A stretch of 64,000 nt of DNA from Panopea generosa. Its lineage: Eukaryota; Mollusca; Bivalvia; Adapedonta; Hiatellidae. Shown piece after piece: positions 13,301 through 28,700 of the stretch. The stretch covers positions 35,039,992 through 35,103,991 of the forward strand of contig CM055907.1 in NCBI GenBank assembly GCA_029582155.1, given 5' to 3'. Position 1 is the first letter of the stretch; each line of letters begins with the position of its first letter. The notes below the pieces were generated by a model. That model searched no databases. It saw only the letters and a list, made by a program, of their open reading frames with translations, and had not been told where the DNA came from. A program made the position numbers and the translations under genes.

Positions 13301-16300
13301 CTGTAATTCAATTGTTAAGAGTCATGTTTGCTTTACTCTATGTAATATTGATATATATTTGTATGCGATATAATGCTCATACTTATGTTTATTACGTCCT
13401 TTATTTAATAACATATATGTTGCTCTCAGCTAATGGAGGAAAAAAAGAATATATATATATATATATATATATGACAACATAGCAAATATTTCAAGGAACT
13501 ATCAACTTGCATGGCTTGAGACTAATTTTATAAGCTAAGGTTTATAACCTTTAAGATATGAAGTCCCAGAAAGTAATAATAGGATATCGTTAGCTGTATA
13601 TGTTACCACTTTCATTCAAAAATGGTAAGATGGTTTTATATCAACTTTGCCGCATGTCATTTAAACTGTAAACTGTAAATGTGGTAAGATCAAACGTCGA
13701 GTTGACGAAATGTTATTTACATAAGTAACAATAATGTATTTCTCACCGGTTTATAACTATACAACACTATCATTTTACACGTCTAAGTAATAAACTGGAT
13801 ATAAACAAAACTCATAATCTTGCCAATCCTACGAATGCCAATTAAGAGAATGTCATTCTTTGATATAGGGATAGTATTCATTGTCTTTTTAAACAAGAAA
13901 CGCTTTTGGAAGCATACATATATTAATTGCATATACTTTACTTTACTGTTCTTAGCATAATAACTATGTTTCTTACAACTTTATTCAAATTTAGAATTGT
14001 TTAGTTAAAATTTAAACAATTGAAAACATGTAATGACTTACCACAATATACAGTAACACTCGTGTAAGTTTTCTTTGCTTTAGTATGCAGATTGTAATAA
14101 TTTTGGGTATTTTGTATTTAATTTATCTGAACAAAAACGGGTAGCTGTTTCAAAAGGAAAATTGTAGCAAACAGCGATAATGTGTTTCATTTTTATTTTC
14201 TGTTTACATAACTCATGTCACAGCACTCGCATTTTGATTTATACTAACCATGATAGCATATGAAAAAAGCATTACACAACTGAGTATATATAGGTAATGT
14301 CATCGCATTTCATCATTAATATTTTATTATTGGTATGTGATTAATAAAACTACGAAGAAACACTTTTAGTACATGACAAAGTAGCTCGTGTCGCAATTAG
14401 AATATTCTGTTTATAATTGGCATATGATATATCATAAAGCTGAAAAAGTATTATATAAAATGCATGCAGTAATATACAGATATTATAGAGTTAATAAATC
14501 AATAGTTTAGATTAATAGAAGTCATGCGATATAAAATGCATGCTCAACTGCACGCTATATGTATAGTGAAGGGTGATTCCGGGTAAGTCTTAGGCGAGCT
14601 CAGAAAACCATGTTCTTCATTTGGGAATGATTTTATTATCTAGGGTCATATACTTAAATACGTTTTATTTGAAGTTTTCACGTTTTATTGATATGCATAA
14701 AAATTATTACATCGCTGTAAGAAAAAGTCAATACACGTACATGAGACAAACCTTACACTATTTTTTTTAAACATTTGGATTGAATCTTAGTAATACCGTA
14801 TTGACGTTTTCTGATAAAAAAATATATGCGAACGCTGTATAATTTTAAATTATATAAATAAGCTAATGAAAATAATTATAAACATACAAACATGCTAATG
14901 AAAGTGAGATCCCCGAATTCAGAGCTGAAACTGCTCGAACAATTAATGCATTATACGTTGTGTGCATACACAAAATCAATCAATCTCTCCATCAATTATT
15001 CAACCACCCAGTCATGTGTATTTGTCGTTTAAACTTGTATTAAGCTGTTATAATATTTAAGAAGATGGGCTAACATCACCAATGATGAACATGGTATCTG
15101 TGTTAAAAGCAGTTACAGTATCATCAGCTATACATGCGTTACATACAAGAACTCTCTGACAACGCCGGAGCGTGAGTCTTAGTTCCCAACACTCTGGGAT
15201 TAGAACTTCCTTTCAAACTCGAGACAGCTGACGCAAATGACGGCCTATTTTGTGTTTCAGATAAATTCGGACTTCCGTCGGATGATGGTGATTCTAGATC
15301 AGTTATCTCGATAGAATTGTCTCCATTTTTCTTTGTTTGTCTGTTGTCTATAATTGCATCTACGTCATCGGTATCGGTTTTGCTTTGCAATTCTTTAAAC
15401 CTTGGACTACCAAACGTTACAGTTCGTGTTGATTTTGGTTTTGCGACTTTAAAGCAGACGTGAATATGAATGTGAATATAGTGTAGCGACCAAATATCAC
15501 ATATACAACCAAACCTGTATTTACATGTAACACCCGATGAATAAGAAGTAAACGAAAAATGCCTTTTGATGTATGTGTACAATATATACACGCTGATTTA
15601 CACTATAACTTTATGAATATTCGAAATAACAAATGTGGCCCTTTAAGTAAAGTCGCTTCTTCACAAGTTTATCTGTTTAACACAGGGTTGATTGTACTAT
15701 GGAATAGGTATATATGGAAACAAATACTTATATATGGATTTAATAACATAATTATGCATAGATACATTATATAGCCCTAAGCGACTAATAATTTTTGTTA
15801 AAATACGAACATGCATATATCACAGCTATAATATATAAATTCATGCGCGAATATTATAAAATAAAACATTTATCAATAATAGCATACATGTATTTTATAT
15901 GTTTAATGTGGTTTCCGTCATCCAAGTTTTGTCAATTTTAGAAATTACCTTATTCTGGAGTTTGAAACGTTAATGTAGGATAAGTAATTAGAAAGAAAAA
16001 CGAAATTATTGCTAAATCTGGCTTAAAATCTATTCTTATATTAGGAGTTCGCTATCTTCGCTATCTTGCTTCTGTATATTTAGCACCATTCCCAAACAAG
16101 TGTTGTACTGTTCTGCACTATGCGTGGATATTCTACCATCAGATACAACTATACTTGTAATGTTTACAATAGATCTTGACAGACAGATATAACTATATAT
16201 TTACATGAAACATACACAGCTAGGTGTCTACGCTTACCATTTTTAGAGCTATGTAATGCGCATGCACCTTCAAATGTACATGTAAGTTGTACATAGACGT

Positions 16301-19300
16301 ATATGTATAAGCAAACAATGGGGCCAGTCTATATTTTTTAACTGCATCCCATTTCAATAAAACTACTGTGAAAATTCAGTAATATTTCAATTAAGATTAT
16401 AGAATATTCAGCGTCGATTGGGGTGAAATATTGTTTTATTGTTTCATGTTTACATTACTAATTTTACATATGTAATTATATAACGTGTAAAGAACAAGAA
16501 AAAGCATATATAAATATCATCCTCAAAAACTGAATAGATACATGAATGTAATAAATACAAAACATGGACTAATTCTTAACATAGTGTCATATTTTGTGCA
16601 TTGTACACAATCATGCTAAATAGTCAAAACATAAATATAAAACAACCTGACTGTTTACTCTAATTAACCTTGTTTATTAAGAGCGAATCTTACTGTTAAA
16701 CACGTACGTCCCACATGTCTAAAATCTATAGTAGTGTTTTTGCTACACTCCATCTTGTTATAGCATATTCAAGCCTTATTTACTGTAACAGTTATTTTTA
16801 CTTGTAATTTTTGAATAGGTATATTATAAAATCGATAATGATGGACATGAGTTTTTTCAGAATGTTTGTTCTTTATCTCATCAACTCATATAATCCCCTG
16901 ATGTTTTTTGATAGTCCTTTTATAGTTTGATATGACACATATTATTGTATGGATTTTTTTTAAAATATAATTTGTTCAATACTTAAAAATGATTATTTCA
17001 TATTGAAAGTAACGGAAAAGACAAAAATCTAAAGAATCTAAGGCTTTTTTCCTAGAATTTAGATATCCTTCAAGATAAATGCATTTCGATAACGTCTTTT
17101 AAGCCTTTTGCGTGTGTATTTTTAAATTCCAAATTGGCATCTTAAAGTTAAAAGTGGCCGCGTGGTCTAAGGCGCTGTCTAAATGCTAGGTTTGTGGAAT
17201 CAAGTCGAGTTTGTCCCAAAATTGAATGTGTGCGAAGGTTTACTAATTACATGTGGAAGGAAAGTGGTTATAACTTAATTTCCATGCAAGACGGCTTTCT
17301 CCTCCAACAAAGCTAGCTTCTATATATGTGTTGAAAATGGCATGAACCACTATTACAAAACTTATTGTAAATGTAACACACGCATGATATATAACCAGCA
17401 ATGACAACAGACGTCAAACCAAATACTAACGTCTGTTATACTTTGAAATTGTTTGCGTAACTATGTTTGTGACAGCTATCTGATTTAATATATTTTTTCT
17501 ACAACCATTTTATTAATTACATATGCGTTATTAGTATGTTCTCTCTGTGTTTAAAATATATTCATAAAGCATATTTAATACTTTAGTGACTGCAGTCTGT
17601 AAAAATATAATATATATTTATATAGGGATAACTATTTTTCAACAAGCAGGCATAACTTTAAAAACCAGACTATGGCAAGCGCACCTAGCTGTAATGCAAA
17701 CCAAGGGCACAAGACTGTAGAGTTAATCGACTCAATATAATTGGTCTCAACCATAGCTCATATCCCATCTGGGCTTTCGGGACAATTTACACACATGAAC
17801 TGTTTATCAGTAGGATCCAATAAAGGTTTCATAACTGCTCACACGCTATATAGACACCCGTTTGATCATACAGATACAGTGCAATCAGAATCATTTTAAT
17901 AAGTAATGGGGGATAATTGAAATCTCAACAACGCTATTTCCGATATATATATATATATGAGCTGCAGTCATTGAAGTATTATTACATAAATATTACATAG
18001 TATACCGATATAAGTTTTCTATGTTAATGTATACACAAAGAGACATTCTAGTATCTTCTTCTGGAATATGACGAATGAAATCAGTTATTTTTACACTAAG
18101 TAAATTGTCTATACTTACAGTTCTGTACATAGGACGGACTAGCCTGCGTTCCCGGGCTCGTAACGCTCCCGTTCCGACTGTTCATGATGCCTTGTGGACC
18201 AGGTGATACCGGTGATGTTCCGTATTTGGGAGATGCGGGGGCATATTTAGGCGACTGTGTCGGATACACGGGTGTATATGGAGAGGTCACGGGAGAGCGT
18301 TTCGTCAACGCTGTTATAGTCGCTTGTGTGGTGGGAGGGGTCTTGGGAAGTTGACGTTCTGGTTCTTTATCCGGACTTTCTTGAGATTCTATAAATACAA
18401 ATGTGCTTTTTATAATAGAAACCAACGTTATGATTGTTATAAATTTAAAATGATAGTTTTATTTGCTTCTTTTTTAAAATAGTTAATTAACAAAACAATT
18501 TCGTTTTCAAATGTTATTAAGCAAAATGTGTTTAGTTCATGTTTTACTTTTCCCGCTATGTAAAGTTGTATATTTTATTTTTTATATATAAACATTGCAG
18601 TTTCTAGAACATCAACTAAATATGTTCATTATATGTACATGTACAATAAAACTCATCTTTGCAGACAGTATGTTGTATTTGCCGTGCAGAGATGCGATAT
18701 GAAAGATCAAATATCCAATTGCTGCTTTTGTGAGCAACATTAATGGAATATAATTTGCCTATTTGTTTGACATTTCTGACACTTAATACTTGATTAAAGG
18801 GACACTTTGCAATCTTTATCAGTTTTACCTAACGCAACTGTAAAGAGAAAAACGCCCATGACGTTGAAATGTAAATGATTTGACACCACAAGTTTAACAA
18901 TAATCTTCAAAATATTTAGAAATGCGTAGGTTTAAATATCGATTTGATGCATTAACGTAAGTGTCCCTTTAATATATCTTAAACCGTAAAATATACCAGA
19001 ACCACAGGATACTCGATTAAGCTATAATAAAATATATAGTATAACGTATCTGACAGCTGCAACACAAATAATTATGGCTGATATTTCAATTTGATTAGAA
19101 GCCAATTCACCATTCACCATTACAAAGACAGATAGCATTTCAATTATTCCGTGTGTCTATTTTAGAAGCAAAGTAGCTCGTGACCTCGACGTGCAATAAA
19201 GTACACAAAACATTCGAGCAAATAAATTGTAGGTCAATATGTTAAATGCTCTTGCACCACAAAATACGTTTAGTAAATTAATAACCGAAACGAGAAATAA

Positions 19301-22300
19301 ATAAGATATACACAATGCATGGTTTGCAACCAAAAATACCGGTTAGGCATTTACTAGTAAAAAAAATACAGTTTTTATATAAATTATAAGATGCATTTGT
19401 ATCAAAAAATTGTTACACAGAATGGATATTTTAAAAGTTTATCCTATGTTCATCATGTGTTCTCGGCTATCAGTTGAACATTTGCATCGCAAGATACGAC
19501 CAAAACCCATGACATTTTTTAGGATAAACACGAAGGTGATGATAAGTAAAATTGGTTCTGTTCTACAAAACAACATTCGGGTATTCAGTATTAATATGGC
19601 GAGACAAATAAATCAACATTCTGTGTTTTCCACGAATCAATAAATTTTAATTTGAACTGGACAATGTACATTTTAGAGATATGAACGGATAGATCAAGTT
19701 TGTGGTCTTCTAAACTATGGTTCACAGCTCAAGCTGTAGTTTAAAAGGCGTAAAACTACGTAAAAAACGAATACGCTATTTTGACACTACGCCATTCTAT
19801 ATTTAGATGGAACCCACCGTATTAGGGATGGCAGCACATTTATCTGTTACATAAATTATGCAATAAATTATTAATGTGTTACCTGTATTGGACGAGTCAA
19901 ACCATAATTAGAATGACGTAGTTTTAAAATAGCGTATTGGGTTTATACAAACACTTTAAAAGTGTGATACAAGATTTTGTGTTTATTTTTACTTGTTCCT
20001 AATGAAATGTATACTTAATCTTTTATGTATTTATATAATTTCCATGGAAGCATAAGCAAAATCCAATCGTTAACATTTATAATTTGTATTTTCGTGGAAA
20101 ATCAGAAAATAACAAGCTCAAAGCTTTATATTAAGGCTGCCCTCGGTTGTGACATAACTTATTTATTCTTAATACTTCACCTTTGTCTTTAGGAGATGAT
20201 GATTTTTGGCATCTAATTATCAATTGAAATGATCGACCATCTGTTTAAAATTGAATATGATTTAGGTTAACTAATACCGTTAACAGTCCAGGGAATGTGA
20301 ATAGCAATGGTACGTTAAACAATGGGGAAGAATTTATCATAAAGCTATTGTTCAACGTTTAAAAGTCACATTTTACATCGAAGATGTTAAACGTTCACTT
20401 GAATTTTATAGTATAATTTCTGACAGAAAGAGTACAAAATAGTAATTATAAAACGTCCATTATACGATATATATAGCAGGTGTGTGCAAAAGAGCAAATA
20501 TTCCGCAATATCAGACAATACTATATTAGGTTTACAAACTTGCGTCATTTTACGTCGCATTGCAGTAATCAATATGTTGTCCAAACTTTATGATAGTTAT
20601 ATACGTAAGAAGAATAGGTTTATGATAACTATAAAGCAATTCCAAGGAATATGAAATTAGAAAACATAGGTCTGATCAAAGAGATTGTATTTAAAGGAAT
20701 CAGCCACCAAGACAAAATATACACATAATCAGTATATATATATACATATATAACCTAATATATATATATATATATATGTGTGTGTATATATATCATACTT
20801 ATAAGTAGTATGCTATAGATGTGACAAAAAGAGTAATATTGCCACTTGGCAGCAGCTTAAACGTTGTGTTTACGGATGGACCCATCTTTGCAATTTTCCT
20901 GTTATCACATCTTAAGACTGATTATATCAAATACAAAAAATACGCTGACAAAACACTGTGATATGTTAAAAGAAATCCAGTTGAATATTACAAAAAACGT
21001 CTTATTCCACAATATTCGAGCGTGGCGTCGGCCATGACGTCACACTGGAAAGTACCGAATACGTATTAGCGTAAACTAACAGCTTACAAATATTAAATGA
21101 AAAACACATTTGTATATATGCAGACCCTTAATTTCATTTTAAATATGAGAAGGAACACACCTATAAATATAAGACAAAAACATTCTAGTTGGTACATTTG
21201 TGCTGCAAAAACTGTTAGATATAGTTTATATTTCTTCTAGTTTTTATCTGTACGGCAGAGAACAATCCATGAATATTCAAATTATTGTTATTTTTTACCC
21301 ATAAATACCTTTGCACCAATGACTTAATTAGATATGAAGTTTCGTACATGAGTACTTCAAGGTTAATATCCCATACGGCTATAGGTGCGAATGTGTAAGA
21401 GTACGTAATGAGGTTTTATAAACAAATGTAGACATTGAATTACAAATTGATTGCCCATTGTTTGTTGTATGCTTTATTATAACAAAACAAAATCTAATAT
21501 ATAATAAACTTAAAAATAGCAAAGCGTAAAGTGGATATCTCTTGAATATGTTTTAAAGCGTCTACAAGCTTAGATACAGATTACCCGAAGATTGGTATGA
21601 AAAGAAACCTGAGACAAAGACAATTGATATTTGAAATACTTTAAACATTAAAATCGGCACAAACAAATTTTTCAATGCATTATATTAACCAACAAATATC
21701 ATATTTGTGATTTTGATTAGAGTAGTTTACTCTTAAAATAATATGTTTTTTTAATGAATTAATATTTCAATTTTGTATTTCGATTTCATTTGTTATTAAT
21801 AAATAAGAAGTCTAAGTAAGTAGGTTAGAATATGCACAATTCCAGTAATGACATGTTGAAGATGGGTAGAGTCTTTTTCACGCTGGCATAAAAAGGTTGG
21901 CGCTCAGCTTAGATTTAACATTTCACTAATTTAAGTCATCATTTTGATATAAACACGCCGTTATTAATGATTAACTGACCTTAACGTACTAAGAAAGTAA
22001 ATGAAACCGTACTTGAATACAAATGGTAACAATACATTCAATGATAATACAAAAACACAATGATAATATCTGATCAAAACATATTCTTGGAATAAAAAAA
22101 CAGAATAAACGGGTCTGTTGGTTATGAAGCGTTCAACATCACTATCGCCTTTGAAAAGAAAAAGACAATGGAAACAAATCACGGAAATGTAGAGTTTATA
22201 CACTTCTGTAAAATGAGACATCAGATTTCAATCTTAATATTAAAATTCACGACTGTTACTTTGCCAGACATTATTTTACCTCAAACAGCACGACTGAAGA

Positions 22301-25300
22301 ATCATGCTACAGACATAAAACATGACACTCATTAATTATGCTGAATAAAGCCAGTTACATTCTGGATATGTTCTCTTAACGATTAATGTTTGATTACTAT
22401 AAGAAAGCTGCAAGTAACATAGCGATCATTTGGCTCATAGATGTAGGTATGAATGAGAACAATAATATTAAAAGGCAATGTTGTTTTTTTTTATAAATTC
22501 ATGTATAACCGTGATTTTCCATGGTAACATGAATAGTATTTTACGTGTTCTCTGATTATAAATTGAAGCATCAATGCAGTCATATCAAAACAATAGAAAA
22601 ATTAGGCAATATTTAACTGTTCTGTTAATTTCACAAAGGTGTAACTCAGGGTGTAATTCTGTGCAGAACGATTACGAGTGCAATTTACACGTGCAAATAC
22701 CAGGTAAATTGCTAGTACTGACCATCGCGTTCTTTTAGAAATATCCTGTTTTTTTGTAACTCATCTGAAAATGGATATTTTATAATTATTATATTTAATT
22801 ATTAAATAACACGTACATAAAATCTTCTGTCATAAATGTTAGGTAATCAATTTGAATTGTTTGAAACAGAAATAGAGAGAAATTATTTGATAAGTAAATT
22901 AAACAAGAGGGCCAAGATGGCCCTATATCGCTCACCTGACTAACCTTGAGACACCCAACATTAGTAGATTATATAATACATGTACGCTCAAAATTCCAGA
23001 AAGACGAGATGGGCAAGTAGTTTGAATTTTGAGATTTGTTTTGAAGATGTAATAGATGCGTAGAAGAGTTCAAACTTAGTAGAGGTTCACCCGTGGTAAA
23101 TGTCAATGAAATTACATCAATTCAGGTCAGTAGATTCTGACAAGAAGACTTTTGAAGTTTTTACTATAGATGTTAAGTCTTCGAACTAAGATAAAAATCC
23201 AGTTCCAGCACAAAACTAACCTGTTATGTTTGAGAAAGTTTTCAAACTAAAGCATCAAGACTAAACTATTGTGCATGAAAAAATCCCCAGTTCCAGCACA
23301 ATAAATATTCTTATGAGTTTCAAACACAAGCCTTCCCAAAGTATATAGCTTGAAAGAATCTTTGTCGCAGTGCACTCTCCCCCAAAAACAATTAAGCTCC
23401 TCCTCCTAGATTTTAATTACACTTTGACACTGAAAATCTCAAACTGACTTCTTGCTGTGATGAAACTTGCTAAAATAGGGTATTGCTTTGTTATGAAGCA
23501 GTAAAGCATCCCTGTATGAACCATAAAAACTCTTACAGACAAAACAGGGGAAGTAATTTGACATCAAAACTAACTTCACCCCCTTGCTGCCATGTGTTTT
23601 GACGAATCAAGATGGCTTGAACAAACTTGGTAGAGGGTCACCCATGGAATATTTATGTGAAATTATATCAAAATTGACCCAGTTGTTTCAGGGGATAAGA
23701 TGTTAAAATCTAAAAGTTAACGACGGACGACCGACGACAGACGACAAACATCAGGCGATCACAGAAGCTCACCTGTGAGCCTTCGGCTCAAGTGAGCTAA
23801 AAAACATAAATGATCTGTATACTTCTAATCAATGTGTCTCGTAGATGCCTTTAAAGTCCAATATACTATAGTAAGTATTTCTAAATATTGAAGCTGAAAT
23901 AATCTTTCCAGTAAATGCTTCTATATCAACATTTTCATAACATATACCAGGGGTCGCGTTCACAAACCAATCTTAAGATTATTCTTAGACTTCAACTCAA
24001 GAACATATTTTGATATCATTTTTGATACCACAATTTGCAAACATGCAGCAACAACTAATATAAAGTCAAATAAACTCCATATATCACCGTAAACTAGATA
24101 TATATGGTTGAAATAGGATTTTTAAACTTAAGTCGTAGAATATTTTCAATAATAGTTGGTGAATAAATCCCAGCGTTATAAGTAGCGAGTTTATGTCATG
24201 CATTTCGTCGTTTTTCTATAGCTTTGGAGATTGTATAAAGTCTGTCTTTAAATGTTATGCAAAACAAATTGAAACATATTAAAACGGAAGTTATCTTTGA
24301 AATTGCTTTCTTAAAACGGCAGCTGTATTTAATTATTACACGTATAATAATGAAATATAAAACTTTACAATATATTATGTAAAATAACTTCGTGAAAATT
24401 GATAGTTCAGGATCGACGATATGAACGTCGTATCAGGTTACATACTCTTTTAATAACGGTGTGTATGCTCTCATACTCCCGAGAATATCATAAGGAAACG
24501 AATATAGGCAAAATGAAAAGTCTTAAGGTCTTGGAAATGTCATTAAAAATGGTGAAGCTTGCAGAAATAACCTTTCACGTTATTATATCCAATAGTTCTG
24601 TACGTATTTTGACATGCGATTTATTACGTGCAAGAAAAGCTCAAATCAAAGAATTGACTTTTAAATTTTAAAAGACCTTTCGGGGAGATCCCAAGACACT
24701 CACACAATGTTGATTTCGGCCACACAGCGCCCATGTTACATGTACGGCACATCATCGTGTCCAAGTCTAAGTAAGTGACATTTCTGTTCATCCATTGACT
24801 AAGCATCACAAATGGAACATATCTCCAACCGTTTTAAGCAAAGCAGACATAAATTAAGTGTTAAGTCTCACTTACTAAGTAAGTAACAAGATTGTACTTA
24901 TAAGATCATTTAAACATTTTAATGAGTTTTACCAAGTCTGGATGTCATTTGAGACTATTGGATGAAGATAGAACAGTTTAAAATGCGTAGTGATATATTG
25001 CAACATTTGGGCAGAATTGTCATAAATGAAGGGAAAGCCATGAAAATTGTGACAAAGCAATCTCGTCAATCCCATATTGTTTTCCTATTTGGATTGACAG
25101 AGGACAATCTATGGAAATAATACACTTTTAGAACCATTGAAATTGAGTTCAGTGTTCTAGAAGTACATATCTCTATATGTAAAACAGTACAAAATTAACT
25201 GGTGTGTGAGACGTTCAATGTACTGTGTTGCCACTACTTGCACTACAAGTCATAATCAAGCCGTACTGCTTGTGAAACGGCCGATATGACTCTTATGAGA

Positions 25301-25704
25301 AATGAACTATAGGTACGTAATGTATCTTCTTATCATAATGCTGTTTTATGATGGATATTCTTTATTAGAATAAACAGTATGGAATATAGGTGCGGAAAGT
25401 AATTTTGAATACGAAATACACAATCGTGCTGAAAATAAAATATAACAAGCTGAAATAAACCAAGAAATACATAAAGACATAAAATATAAAAGGCACTAAG
25501 CTAACATATGAGTCACTATGCTGAAGGTATTTTGTAACGAATATGCAGATAAAGAACTGAAGAATAAAAAGAAAAACTATAAACTATATGTTATCGTTGC
25601 ATAATATATCAGTCACCTATCATCCATTGATATCGTTTTTCACGAATTATCTCTCTTGTGTGATGTTGAAGGTCGTCTGTAATTGTTAAGCACGCAATTT
25701 CTAT

Positions 25705-25775
<71 letters not shown>

Positions 25776-28700
25776 CAAACATTTTTGTTCATGAAATAAT
25801 AACGTATAATAATGTATTTACTTTAGTGTTGTTTATTCAATTGTCTCCTAACAAATTATTATTCATGCTTCATGTATTCTATTTTCTACAAAGCAGAAGG
25901 ATAAACCTCTTTAATACTGAATCTTCACAGATCAACATTTTATTAACCATTCCGATACAATACAAGAAGTTGTCTAATATGTCTGTAATTCTAATCTGTG
26001 CCAATGTAAAGATTCATAAATCATTTAAAATAATACATGTATAAGGATACCATGTAGACATGTTTAAATCAATTATGTATACATGTATAAGGATACCATG
26101 TAGACATGTTTAAATCAGTTATGTGTTCATGTATAAGGATACCCTGTAGACATGTTTAAATCAATTATGTGTTTATGTATAAGGATACCATGTAGATATG
26201 TTTAAATCAATTATGTGTACATGTATAAGGATATCCTGTAGATATGTTTAATCAATTATGTGTTCGTGTATAAGGATACCGTGTAGATATGTTTAAATCA
26301 ATTAATATGTGTACATGTATAAGGATACCGTGTAGACATGTTTAAATCAGCTATGTGTTAATGTATAAGGATACCATGTAGATATGTTTATATCAATTAT
26401 GTGTACATGTATAAGGATACCATGTAGACATGTTAAAATCAATTATGTGTTCATGTATAAGGATACCGTGTAGATATGTTTAAATCAATTATGTGTTCAT
26501 GTATAAGGATACCCTGTAGATATGTTTAAATCAATTATGTGTTTATGTATAAGAATACCGTGTAGATATGTTTAAATCAATTATGTGTACATGTATAAGG
26601 ATATCATGTAGAGATGTTTAAATCAATTATGTGAACATGTATAAGGATACCGTGTAGATATGTTTAATTCAATTATGTGTACATGTATTAGGATACATGA
26701 AGATATTTTTAAATCAACTAGGTGTCGATGTATAAAGGTACCATAACTTATTTCCAAATCAATTATGTGTACATGTATAAGGATACTATGCAGATATGTT
26801 TAAATCAACTAGGTGTTAATGTATAAATATACCATAGTATATTTTCAAATCAAGTATATGTATAAGGATACCATGAGATATTTCAAAATCAATTATTTGT
26901 ATATGTATTAAGATGCCTTCACGATTTTTTTCAAATCGATCAATTGTATATGTATATTAATAATATAGTGAAAATATTTCCAATTCTATTGAATATCTAG
27001 AATGTTAAAAATATTTAGAATACAACAGCAAGTACACTTACATTTGGTCCCATTAGAGCTATAAGGTACCAAGTGTATATTAAATAAGAAGGCACTTGGT
27101 ACCTTTTTGCAGCGAAGGGGCGAATTTTCACGTAAATATTATTCCTAACGGAATACTATTTTAAAACAAAAACAGTATATTTTTTTACAAAACACACATA
27201 AATAACAAAATATGTCTTTCAATTCTAAAGATATGTTCCTTGACACAGCTACTGCCTTTATTTAGTAAAGACATAAAACAAACTAGCATTAAATTAATAG
27301 TTTCAATTTTTGTTTTGTTCATTTGAAACATTATGATGTTATACTTACATGGCCGTGACAACCTTCACAACTATATCATCAAAACGCTGACACTGATACT
27401 GATTTTAGCAAATTGTGCAAAAATATTTTCAAAAGTTGGACATAAAGGGCAATAACCCGTCTACGTAAAATTATGTAACAAATTACGTTTTAGTCCCGCA
27501 TAATTTGATTGCTTGCTGTTAAAAATATCTATTTTGTAATTCGTTAATCAACTAACATATTAATATGGAGAATGTATCAAATGACATAAAAAAACTTACT
27601 GAGGAAATCCCCAAGGGACGAAGGCTGTTTACTGGGTGAGATAACCGGAGACTTCAACGATAATGGCCTACCCAGAAGATTATCATTGGTTGGCGACATC
27701 TTGGTACCTGTGTTATAACATGTGATTTAAAACGCTGTCATTTTACATTTATCTTTATATCACTTCAAATACATGTCTCATGGACGGAGATCAAACTTCC
27801 GGAATTGAATATTTGAGAGGACGTTATCTTTGGCTGTTGTTTTATTATAAGAAATTGTTCCGATATATAAAGATAGAATAGATTAAAAAGCCAAAATGAA
27901 CATAACAAGCGAATTCAGGGAATTCATGTTCCAAGCTCTTATCAAACGATTTGATTTAGACATTCATAAGTTATTGCACGAAAACCCCAAAAAGTGTGAC
28001 AGACGGACGAAGATTACGATTTTTCACAAATTAAAGGGGCACAACTCTTCAACGCCAAAAGTCGCAACTGGGAAAATCGAACTATGCCTGTGTTTTGTCA
28101 TTATAACCGTTGTATTACAATTTCAAAAAATATTTCATTTATATGTTTTTAGGTTATTGCACAGAAACTAAAGTGTGACAGACAAACAGACGGACGGACA
28201 GACCCATAAGTGTCGTCGGCTTTTCGCAAGACAGGGGACAAAAAAGTTTGATATGAAGATGCTAGATTATTGACAGGTAGGATATGATTATATATACGAA
28301 GTGGAGTCAATGTATAAAAATTTGAATAAACCAAACTTGATGTTAAGTAAGTGAACGTCAAGAATTTAAATGAAATCAGTATGATTTACTTGAGCCTGCG
28401 AGTTCAAATATTTTGCACATGACACATGGACGTTCATAATTTCTAATTATTCAGTAAACATAAATTATTATATATTGGTATGTTCAATTACTGTAAATAA
28501 AAGAGAATTCCAAGAAGTTAAATAGTTTGTCTAATAAGACTATATTGTTCCATCACAAAATGATGCTTTAAAGAAGTCAATTAGAACTATGAACACAATT
28601 TGCTGACTCTTGTGAAAATAGTTTCAAAGAGACAAAGCTGGTAGCAAAACAGTAACATTTCGTACGCCAAGTCAATTATTTTTAGTGATCCGGACCATAA

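Larger units (their letters stand above)
1326..15146 (-). other. TRIM intron 4 (13.8 kb)
   Basis: Intron between the linker exon 4 and the SPRY exon. It holds a 3-kb TIR element, a LINE fragment, a 6.5-kb cluster of AGCGCTCGTT-like motifs, an ACTGTT-type array and a SINE, each listed separately. The stretches 5250-6420, 6670-9100, 9510-12220 and 12360-15146 show AT-rich unique-looking DNA, a short (AT)n run at 13448-13472 and no supportable exon. Confidence 0.7.
18389..27599 (-). other. TRIM intron 2 (9.2 kb)
   Basis: Between coding exons 2 and 3. It contains MITEs (18.9, 19.85 and 24.1 kb), a 0.9-kb hairpin-ended element, a (TA)n run, a 46-bp minisatellite and a small GGTACC palindrome, each listed separately. 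The stretches 20000-22900 and 24200-25700 hold AT-rich DNA, mixed TA/TG microsatellite at about 20735-20795 and no supportable exon. Confidence 0.7.

Noticed and set aside
26035..26900. CRISPR-like array of regularly spaced repeats
   Set aside because: Head-to-tail 46-bp units with no unique spacers in eukaryotic DNA; it is a minisatellite.
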